A stretch of DNA of 41,725 nucleotides. It comes from Rhodopseudomonas sp. B29. Its GTDB lineage: Bacteria; Pseudomonadota; Alphaproteobacteria; Rhizobiales; Xanthobacteraceae. The DNA lies in assembly GCF_000333455.1 (NCBI RefSeq), contig NZ_BADD01000117.1, positions 1 through 41,725 on the forward strand, given 5' to 3'. Under the pieces are notes generated by a model. The model ran no database searches, was not told the origin of the DNA, and saw only the letters and a list, made by a program, of their open reading frames with translations. The translations under genes were made by a program, and so were the position numbers. Positions 17,651 through 24,169 of this stretch are shown piece after piece. Position 1 is the first letter of the stretch; every line of letters begins with the position of its first letter.

Positions 17651-19813
17651 TCAGAAGCCGACGCCAATCATGGTGGAGCCGCCGCCGTGGCCGCCACCGC
17701 TCGGCCGCGACGATGCCTGCTGGCGCGCCCGCGGCTCTGGTCGCGGCCGACGCTCTTCGGCTTCGCGGCGCTGCGGCTTGCGGCGAACAGCAGGCCGCTC
17801 GTCTTCATCGTCGTCGCGGTCACGGCGCTTGGCGGCCTTCGGCTCGTCCTTCTTGTCGGCCGCGACGCAGACGTCGCCCTTGGCGATCTCGCCGGATTTG
17901 CACTCCAGCGGGCAGACCCGGCCGGATTCCTTGCCGAGGTCGGCCACCAGCGTCTCTGTGACGCTGACGTCCTCGGCCGGCTTGCCCTTGGTCGACAGAT
18001 AGCGGCCGAGCGCCGCCTTGGTGCCGCCGCCGAGCGAGCCATCCGGCTTGTCGCCGAAGCACCCGATACGGGCGAGTTCGGTCTGGGCGGCGCGGACCAG
18101 CTTGGGCGAGTTGGGCTGCCTCGCGGCGCGCTCGTCGGCTTCGAGTTTGAAGCGGTCGATGGCTGCGGCGATCAGCGGCTTGACGCGGTCGCAGCTCGCC
18201 GACTTGGCGAAGCCCTTGAGATCGTCGAGGCCGGAGCCTTCGCTCCCCTTGGCCTTGAGCGCATCGAACCGAGCCTGCTCGTCTTTGCAGACGGCTTCCT
18301 GCGCGGCCGCAGCGGCTGCCTTGCGGCGTTCGTCCTCGGCCTGGCGGGCCTGGCGTTCGCTTTCCTCGCGCAGCCGCGCGGCTTCCGCCGCGGTTTTCCT
18401 TTGCTCGGCCTCGTCGGCCTTGCGTTTGGCCTCGGCGGCTTTGCGCTCGGCCTCTTCGGCTTTGGCGCGTGCTTCGGCTTCGGCCTTCTTGGCGCGCCGC
18501 TCTTCGTCCTCACGCTGGCGCTGCGCGGCTTCCTCGGCCTTCTTCTGCTGCGCTTCGATCCGCTTCAGCTCGGCGGCGCGCTGAGCCGCATCTCGCTCCG
18601 CGCGGGCGCGGTCCTCGCGCTCGCGGACGATCTGCTGCAGCACGTCGATGCGGTTTTTCGCGGTGATCGCCAGCGGCGAATCCGGATAGCGACGGATGAA
18701 TTTCTCCAGCGCCGAGATGTCGTTGCCGTCCTTGATGCGATCCCACTCCAGCGCCTCCTTGGAGCTTGGCTCGCGGCCGGGCGCGATCGTGTCGGGCGGC
18801 ACCGCGGCGGTCTTCACGCCGCCGGCACCGGGCGCGTTGGTCTCCGGCTTCGGCACCTGATCGGTCAGGCTGGCGATCTGGGCGCGGGCGAGGTCGGCGT
18901 AGAAGCCGGTCTTGTAAGTATTCAGGAAGGCTTCCCAGGCGCGGCGTGACCCGATCTTGGCGACCAGATCGTAGTCGGCCTTGACGTCGCTGGCCGTCGG
19001 CTCGGATGCCACGGCAGGCGCCGGCACCAGCGAAATGTTGCCGCCGCCGAGCGATCCATAGACGAACGGCTCCTGACGATTGCCGGTGGCCTTCAGCACA
19101 TCGTCGCGCACCCGGCCGAACGCCAGGCGGATATCGAGGCCCGGGACCGTCAGGTTTTTCAGGATCGCGGTGGTAAACGGGCTGTGGTCGCCGGCGCCGT
19201 CCTCGGCGGTGGAGCCGGCCTTCGCCGCGTAGGCGATCAGCGTGTCGGTCGAGGTCGGCTCGACCTTGCCTAGGCCGGAGCTCACGGCCCGGCTGGCGAC
19301 CTTGCGCTCGCGCCGCATCCGCGTCGTGAACGGATTGTCGCGGCAGGCATCGAGGATCAGGACCCGCAACTTGCCGGCTCCATCCGCGGATGTCACCAGC
19401 CGATCGAGCGGGATGGCTTCGTCCTCGGCGTCGCGGTCCGAGGCGAGCTTGGCGTCGATCGGGATCAGGTAGTTGGTACCGCTGATCTCGATGCCGTGGC
19501 CGGCATAATAGATCGCCGCGATCTCGGCCTGGTCGGCCGCGAGCTCGAACTTGCGGATGGCACGCTTGAAGTCGAGGTTGCCGGTATTGACCACCATGGT
19601 GACGTCGAAGCCGGCGTCCCTGAACATTTGGCCGACCGAATCGGCATCGCGCGCCGGGTTGGGCAGTTGCGGCACGTTCTGATAGCTCGAATTGCCGATA
19701 ACCAGGGCCACCCGCTTGGCGTCAGCAAATGCCTCGCCCGGGCTCAGCGCCGCCAGCGCGGCGCCGATCAGCGCAGCGAGCGGTGAGATGAGCTTAAGGC
19801 CGAGGCGCTTCAT
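17651..19813 (-). CDS. Caspase-like (C14) protease with coiled coil and C-terminal peptidoglycan-binding-like region
   Basis: Exported protein of 720 residues. A signal peptide (about 1-30) precedes a caspase domain (about 33-265) with the catalytic pair intact: His106 in YYAGHGI and Cys157 in LDACRDNPF. Residues about 285-380 are a mixed region, then a long Ala/Glu/Lys/Arg coiled coil (about 380-500). Near 575-625 is a helical unit resembling peptidoglycan-binding type 1 (LVRAAQTELARIGCFG...). A small Cys-containing stretch (CPLECKSGEIAKGDVC) follows, then a very basic and acidic tail ending in TMIGVGF. Bacterial caspase relatives generally cut after Arg or Lys. It is the first of a tight pair with the gene at 17100-17630. 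Confidence 0.92.
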   Translation of the reverse strand: MKRLGLKLISPLAALIGAALAALSPGEAFADAKRVALVIGNSSYQNVPQLPNPARDADSVGQMFRDAGFDVTMVVNTGNLDFKRAIRKFELAADQAEIAAIYYAGHGIEISGTNYLIPIDAKLASDRDAEDEAIPLDRLVTSADGAGKLRVLILDACRDNPFTTRMRRERKVASRAVSSGLGKVEPTSTDTLIAYAAKAGSTAEDGAGDHSPFTTAILKNLTVPGLDIRLAFGRVRDDVLKATGNRQEPFVYGSLGGGNISLVPAPAVASEPTASDVKADYDLVAKIGSRRAWEAFLNTYKTGFYADLARAQIASLTDQVPKPETNAPGAGGVKTAAVPPDTIAPGREPSSKEALEWDRIKDGNDISALEKFIRRYPDSPLAITAKNRIDVLQQIVREREDRARAERDAAQRAAELKRIEAQQKKAEEAAQRQREDEERRAKKAEAEARAKAEEAERKAAEAKRKADEAEQRKTAAEAARLREESERQARQAEDERRKAAAAAAQEAVCKDEQARFDALKAKGSEGSGLDDLKGFAKSASCDRVKPLIAAAIDRFKLEADERAARQPNSPKLVRAAQTELARIGCFGDKPDGSLGGGTKAALGRYLSTKGKPAEDVSVTETLVADLGKESGRVCPLECKSGEIAKGDVCVAADKKDEPKAAKRRDRDDDEDERPAVRRKPQRREAEERRPRPEPRARQQASSRPSGGGHGGGSTMIGVGF

Positions 19814-20110
19814 CGCGGCTGTCCCAGGCGTCCCGTGCGGGGCAAGGTCTTGTTCGGCAAAGTCTTCTGCCGTCGTGGAATCGAGCGAAATATCGAGCGA
19901 CGAAGTTTAAGTCGTGAACATTGGTATTTAAGCCCGGTCTGTCGCCGGCTTGAGCTCGGTGTCGAGAGGCGGTTCAATCGGCGCCCTCAGCTGTCGAGCA
20001 TCTGCTACCAGGATAGACCGTTCAGAAGTCGATTATTATCTATTGATCCTATCGCCGCGCCGCCCGGCGATCAATCATTCGGACGGCGCGCCTAACTACT
20101 GTGAGCGGCA
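19814..20110. other. Intergenic region upstream of the caspase-like protease
   Basis: Nearly 300 bases with lower GC than the flanking genes and no supported gene. The AT-rich parts (around 19900-19935 and 20025-20050) make a promoter for the minus-strand protease gene likely, but I see no clear -35/-10 pair. Confidence 0.3.
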
Positions 20111-20731
20111 TCACTTAGCGGCCTGGTCTCGCTCCGCCATATTGACGATCTGGACGCGACGGTTCTCCGGGCCCATCGGATCGCTCGGATCCTTGAGCTT
20201 GGACTTGCCATAGCCCGCCGAGATCAAATGGTCCGCCGGAATTTTATAGCGTTCGATCAGATACTTCTTCACGGCTTCGGCGCGGCGCTCCGACAGTCCT
20301 TGATTGAACGGTTCGCTGCCCTTGGCGTCCGTGTGACCCGCCAGCATGACGATCGCGCCCTGCAGGTCGCTGCTGGTCAGAGCCTTGCCGAGATTGTCGA
20401 GCTGCGGCTCGGACTTAGGCGTGATCGCCGCAGAATTGTAGTCGAAATTGACTTCCAGATCGATGGTCGGGCGCTTGGCGGCGATGGCTGCCATCTGCTC
20501 GCGGTCGCCGGCCGAGAGTGATCGGGTTCTGCTGATTCGCTCGACCGCCGCGCGGTCCTCCTGTGTAGCAGCCGGGCGATCGCCGCTCAGGCTGCGCGTC
20601 TTGGTAGCCTTGAGCTGATCGCGAATTTGCTCGGCAGTCAGCTCTCCGGCGCTGGCCGGCAGCGTCATTGCGAGCCCGGCCAGGGCGACGATGGCGCTCA
20701 GTGTGGTCTGATATTTCCTCTGAATTATCAT
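20111..20731 (-). CDS. OmpA-family envelope protein
   Basis: Exported protein of 206 residues with a signal peptide ending near PASA (residue 28), a linker, and a C-terminal OmpA/MotB peptidoglycan-binding domain (about 90-200): DLEVNFDYNSAAIT, MLAGHTDAKGSEPFN, LSERRAEAVKKYL, AGYGKSKL. The linker has two TRSLS motifs at 45-49 and 69-73. The start at 20731 is chosen because GGAG lies 6 bases upstream; the ATG at 20737 overlaps that site, and the frame to 20815 has no signal-peptide start. It is the first gene of the caspase/OmpA locus and a paralogue of 14470-15114. Confidence 0.92.
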   Translation of the reverse strand: MIIQRKYQTTLSAIVALAGLAMTLPASAGELTAEQIRDQLKATKTRSLSGDRPAATQEDRAAVERISRTRSLSAGDREQMAAIAAKRPTIDLEVNFDYNSAAITPKSEPQLDNLGKALTSSDLQGAIVMLAGHTDAKGSEPFNQGLSERRAEAVKKYLIERYKIPADHLISAGYGKSKLKDPSDPMGPENRRVQIVNMAERDQAAK

Positions 20732-20878
20732 GATCATCTCCACTGTCCGGTGGCGTTGCCGCGTCTGGCGGGTCGTAGTCCCCGCAGCTGTCGAACCTAG
20801 TCTGTTGGCCCGCAAGGGCTGTGATCTGCCTCACGCTTCTGCTGCTGAGCTAAGGCCTCGTTGAACGTAGCCGGTGGT

Positions 20879-20902
20879 AACTGTTAGCGACTCATCAGTT
20901 CC
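20879..20902 (-). promoter_or_regulatory. Possible EcfG-type promoter for the OmpA/caspase locus
   Basis: On the minus strand GGAAC (20902-20898) is followed after 16 bases by GTT (20881-20879), about 140 bases before the OmpA-like start at 20731. This fits the alphaproteobacterial general-stress sigma pattern GGAAC-N16/17-GTT. About two or three such matches are expected by chance in a window of this size on both strands, so it is weak on its own. Confidence 0.25.
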
Positions 20903-21095
20903 GGCCCGTAGACATTTAGACCCGCGAATTGGACGCTGCTAGATGGTTGGACGTTCAATCGGGGCCGGTTCAAGCCGTCCGAAGTCCACTGTCGGTAGTC
21001 AGGTCTGGTTACAAAATTGATTTTACCATGAACCGGTTATAGTCACTCGGCCGGCACTCTTTGAGGCTTCGATGCACTTTACCTATTGGCTCGGT

Positions 21096-21122
21096 TATCT
21101 GTTACCTAGCAGGTAACAGATA
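21096..21122. promoter_or_regulatory. Perfect 12-bp inverted repeat upstream of the barrel gene
   Basis: TATCTGTTACCT and AGGTAACAGATA are exact inverted copies around the centre AGC, about 180 bases before the barrel start. It could be an operator for a dimeric regulator or an RNA hairpin in the leader. No copy was noticed elsewhere in the window. Confidence 0.5.
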
Positions 21123-21299
21123 GCTATTTGTTTGTTGCGCTAACAACACACGGGGCGGCTTTGTTTTGTTCTGCCCGAGTTGTGCGGGGTGGCAGCCTTT
21201 CCCTCAGAACGCGAAATACCTAGAAACGATTCGAGGCGCCGCGCTCGTCGTGCGGTCGTACGTATACTGTTCGTGCATTATCGGTGGGGGTCGATAGAC

Positions 21300-23246
21300 A
21301 TGCGAAATAATCGCACCAAGATTTTAGCTGGCTTCGCGTTTGCGATGATGGGCTCAGTTTCGAGCGGGGCGTTCGCTGCGTGCGTTACAGCGCAGACTGG
21401 CACGCCGAGCGCGAACCTATCGGCCCTTGCGGGCCCTGCCGGCTCAAGTGCCGCCTCTCTGGCGGGCGCCATTGGAAATGCTAACACCGCCTTCCTGACG
21501 CAGCAGGGTAGCGCCTTTGTATCGGCGCCGGCGAACCCGGCTCCTGAGCAGCCAGGCGGCGGGATCTGGGCTCGTGCCGTAGGTGGTGAAGTCACTCTCA
21601 AGTCGACCTCGACTTCGACACTGGTCGCAGTCCGAACGCCTCCCGACGGCACTACCAATCAGCTCACCTCGTGTAACGACAGTCAGCGCCAAAGCTTCGC
21701 GGGTGTGCAGGTCGGTGCCGATATCGCTCGCCTGAACTGGGGCGGTTGGAACGTCCATCTCGGCACCACGGCCGGGTATCTCGGCTCGAAGTCCAATGAC
21801 AGCAACGGCTACAGTAATTCCTACCAGATTCCGTTCTTCGGCACCTATCTGGCCGCGACCTATGGCCGCTTCTTTGCCGACGTTATGGTTCGGCAGGAGT
21901 TCTACAACGTCGACCTCGGCAATGCGACGGCGACCTTCTTCGATCGTCCGGTCGGCGCTCATGGCTACTCGATTTCGACGTCGGCCGGCTACAACGTCGC
22001 GCTGGCTAATAACTGGTTCATCGAGCCGTCAGCCGGTTTCATCTATTCCAAGACCCGGGTCGACGACTTCACATATTCGGGCACGGCGCTGCTGGGCATC
22101 GGCGGCACGGTTTCGACCGACGACATTGCCAGCGAGATCGGCCGGCTGAGCATGCGGGCCGGGACCGTGATCGCGACGCCGAACGTGGTCTGGCAACCGT
22201 TCGCGTCGGCCAGCGTGTTCCATGAGTTCGCCGGCAACGTCCGGACAAACTTCACGGCGTTCGCCAACAATGGCTTTTTCAACAACAATCCGTCGACCTA
22301 CAATCAGCAGACGCTGACGAGCCGGGTCGGCACCTACGGCCAGTATTCGCTCGGTATCGCCGGGCAGGTTGTCAACACCGGCTGGCTGGGATTCCTGCGG
22401 GTCGACTATCGCAACGGCTCGAATATCGATGGTTGGACCGGCAATGCTGGCCTTCGCTATCAGTTCGCGCCGGAAGTGATTGCCTCGGTCATGCCCGTCA
22501 AGGCCAAGGCCGCTCCGCATCCGGTGATCGCGCCGACCAATTGGACCGGCTTCTACATCGGCGGCTTCGCCGGCGGTGCCTATGGCCGCACCGACATCGG
22601 CTTCCTCGGAGCGCCGACTCAGGGCAGCAAGCCTTACGTGTTCGGTCCGCTCGGCGGTGGCCAGATCGGCTACAATTATCAGTTCGCCAGCAACTGGGTG
22701 TTGGGTGTCGAAGCCGACGCCGGCGCGGCGCACATCAAGGGCGGTCGCACCGCCGGGCCTGCCACGGGCCTGGATGCCTTCGGCACCCCGGTCGGATTCT
22801 CGCCGGCCTACTTCACGCTCGAAGATCACACCAACTGGATGGCGACCGCGACGGCTCGCGCCGGCTATTCGTGGGGTCGCACGCTGTACTACGTCCGTGG
22901 CGGTGCCGCCTTCGAGGACAGCACGGTATCGGCAAACTGCTCGCTTGGCCCGACCGCTTCGTTGGGTGGCGGCGCCCGCGTCTGTCGCAACCAGGCGCTG
23001 CTGCAGACCGCCGGCTTCGACAGTGGTCGCCACACGCGCACCGGCTGGCTGATCGGCGTCGGCACCGAGTTCGACCTCGGCAAGAACTGGTCGGCCAAGA
23101 CCGAATACAACTACATCGACTTCGGCAGCCGCGATGCGCTGGCCAGCGACGGCACCACGATCCTGACCGAGAAGGCGACCGTCAGCCAGGTCAAGGTCGG
23201 CCTGAACTATCGTTTCTCGCCGACGGCAATCGTTGCCAAATACTGA
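21300..23246 (+). CDS. Outer-membrane protein with two tandem beta-barrel domains
   Basis: Protein of 648 residues with a signal peptide (cut near AFA-ACV, residue 26). Residues about 86-391 look like an autotransporter-type barrel: it starts GGGIWARAVGGEVTL, has alternating aromatic strands, and ends GLRYQFAPE. A Lys/Ala/Pro linker (about 392-412) leads to a second barrel (about 415-640) of the Omp25/31 kind, starting NWTGFYIGGFAGGAYG and ending KVGLNYRF. Eight more residues follow the terminal Phe. There is almost no passenger (about 60 residues). The start at 21300 (MRNNRTK) has GGTGGGGG upstream and begins the signal peptide. Function as porin or adhesin anchor is unknown. Confidence 0.88.
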   Translation: MRNNRTKILAGFAFAMMGSVSSGAFAACVTAQTGTPSANLSALAGPAGSSAASLAGAIGNANTAFLTQQGSAFVSAPANPAPEQPGGGIWARAVGGEVTLKSTSTSTLVAVRTPPDGTTNQLTSCNDSQRQSFAGVQVGADIARLNWGGWNVHLGTTAGYLGSKSNDSNGYSNSYQIPFFGTYLAATYGRFFADVMVRQEFYNVDLGNATATFFDRPVGAHGYSISTSAGYNVALANNWFIEPSAGFIYSKTRVDDFTYSGTALLGIGGTVSTDDIASEIGRLSMRAGTVIATPNVVWQPFASASVFHEFAGNVRTNFTAFANNGFFNNNPSTYNQQTLTSRVGTYGQYSLGIAGQVVNTGWLGFLRVDYRNGSNIDGWTGNAGLRYQFAPEVIASVMPVKAKAAPHPVIAPTNWTGFYIGGFAGGAYGRTDIGFLGAPTQGSKPYVFGPLGGGQIGYNYQFASNWVLGVEADAGAAHIKGGRTAGPATGLDAFGTPVGFSPAYFTLEDHTNWMATATARAGYSWGRTLYYVRGGAAFEDSTVSANCSLGPTASLGGGARVCRNQALLQTAGFDSGRHTRTGWLIGVGTEFDLGKNWSAKTEYNYIDFGSRDALASDGTTILTEKATVSQVKVGLNYRFSPTAIVAKY

Positions 23247-23250
23247 TCGC

Positions 23251-23270
23251 TGAGCAGCATTTGCTGCTCA
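23251..23270 (+). terminator. Hairpin just after the barrel gene
   Basis: TGAGCAGCA and TGCTGCTCA form a 9-bp stem with a two-base loop, 4 bases after the stop codon. No U-run follows directly, so it is a possible terminator or 3'-end stabiliser. A second hairpin follows at 23294-23316 with TTTTT a few bases later. Confidence 0.45.
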
Positions 23271-23290
23271 CAACGGTCGCTCTTCGATGC

Positions 23291-23320
23291 GTCATGGCCG
23301 GGCTTGTCCCGGCCATCTGC
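23291..23320. repeat. Single arm of a palindromic repeat
   Basis: ATGGCCGGG-CTTGT-CCCGGCCAT (23294-23316) is a perfect 9-bp hairpin preceded by GTC. It matches one arm of the two-armed elements at 29433-29519 and, more loosely, 9995-10097; the second arm is missing here. The downstream GTTTTTGG could let it act as a terminator for the barrel gene. Confidence 0.55.
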
Positions 23321-23393
23321 GTTTTTGGCCGTTTCTCCGATGCTCGGCACCAGGCTGTGCAACACGTAAAACGACGCGAGGCTGGATGTACTA

Positions 23394-23426
23394 GCCAAGC
23401 TTTCTGGTGGCGGCGAGAAGCTTGGC
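23394..23426. terminator. Hairpin between the convergent barrel and MarR genes
   Basis: GCCAAGCTTTCT and AGAAGCTTGGC pair with one bulged base around a 10-base loop. It lies 13 bases past the MarR stop codon and could end minus-strand transcription, although no U-run is visible. Confidence 0.4.
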
Positions 23427-23438
23427 GAGAAGACGCGC

Positions 23439-24041
23439 TCAGGCCGGTTCGGTCCGGTGCCGCAGAATCGTCGTCTCCTCCGCCGCGTGGCTCGACTGGA
23501 TCAAATCAAGATGCTGTTCGATCGCCGCGATTGCCGCGGTGAAGGCGGCGAGTTGCGGCTCCGATAGGCAGGACAGGATCTCCCGCTCCTTGCGCTTCAG
23601 CCGTGGCACCAACTCCTCATACAGCGTGCGTCCCGCAGAAGTGAGTTGCAGCCGGAATTCGCGGCGGTCTTCGGCATTCTCGACGCGTTCGATCAGTTCG
23701 CGCTCGAGCAGCGTCGTCACGGCGCGGCTGATGGTCGATTTGTGGGTGCGGGTGCACTGGGCGATGAACTGCGCCGTGCAGGCGTCGCCGCGGAAGCCGA
23801 GCGTCGCCAGAATGCGCCAGCCCGGAATGTCGAGTCCGTAGCGCTCGCGATACTCCTCCGCCAGCGCTGCGCTGACTTCGGCGGCCAGCCGGTTCAGCCG
23901 GAACGGCACGAAGGTGAACAGGTCGAGCTCCGAAACAGGCCCGTCCGGCTGCGCGGCAACGCCGGCTCCGCGCGCCGGCGCGAGCGCAATTTCCGCTGTG
24001 CCCTCAGGCGGCTGCTTCAACTGAGGCTTCGGTCTCGCCAA
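23439..24041 (-). CDS. MarR family transcriptional regulator
   Basis: DNA-binding regulator of 200 residues, divergent from the homogentisate cluster and probably its controller. The winged-helix core shows GWRILATLGFRGDACTAQFIAQ, then TRTHKSTISRAVTTLLERELIER (recognition helix) and ENAEDRREFRLQLTSAGR (wing). I chose the TTG at 24041 (MARPKPQ) because GGAGAA lies 6 bases upstream. The only ATG, at 24149, would put the N-terminus across the likely operator at 24086-24107 and give an unlikely peptide. The first 45 residues are a Pro/Ala-rich extension. The ligand is probably an aromatic acid or CoA-free intermediate, which is inference. Confidence 0.88.
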   Translation of the reverse strand: MARPKPQLKQPPEGTAEIALAPARGAGVAAQPDGPVSELDLFTFVPFRLNRLAAEVSAALAEEYRERYGLDIPGWRILATLGFRGDACTAQFIAQCTRTHKSTISRAVTTLLERELIERVENAEDRREFRLQLTSAGRTLYEELVPRLKRKEREILSCLSEPQLAAFTAAIAAIEQHLDLIQSSHAAEETTILRHRTEPA

Positions 24042-24085
24042 AATTTTCTCCGGGCCGGCTTGCGTGCCGCCGCGTCTGCGGCTTA

Positions 24086-24107
24086 GATGGTTGCAAATGA
24101 AACTATC
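24086..24107. promoter_or_regulatory. Candidate MarR operator
   Basis: GATGGTT and AACTATC flank GCAAATGA, an imperfect palindrome (6 of 7 arm positions) with the core GTTGCA-AA-TGAAAC. MarR regulators of aromatic catabolism often bind palindromes of this size. It lies 45 bases upstream of the regulator start and 63 bases upstream of the hydroxylase start, so one bound dimer could control both directions. Confidence 0.45.
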
Positions 24108-24169
24108 ATGCAGGAGGACGCCTTGGCCAGCGCTTTGGCAGACGCCCATAGGCAGGAAGGCTGACCCCG

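Larger units (their letters stand above)
20732..21299. other. AT-richer divergent intergenic region
   Basis: About 570 bases between the divergent OmpA-like and double-barrel genes, clearly lower in GC than its surroundings. It holds a GGAAC-N16-GTT element on the minus strand (20879-20902), a weak plus-strand promoter candidate (TTGATT at 21017-21022, TATAGT at 21038-21043, spacer only 15), and a perfect 12-bp inverted repeat at 21096-21122. If the plus promoter is real, the barrel gene has a leader of about 250 bases. No gene is supported; the open frame starting at 21180 only becomes protein-like at 21300. Confidence 0.5.

Noticed and set aside
24042..24149. ATG start for the MarR gene
   Set aside because: It would translate across the likely operator and gives an unlikely peptide; the TTG at 24041 has a good ribosome site.
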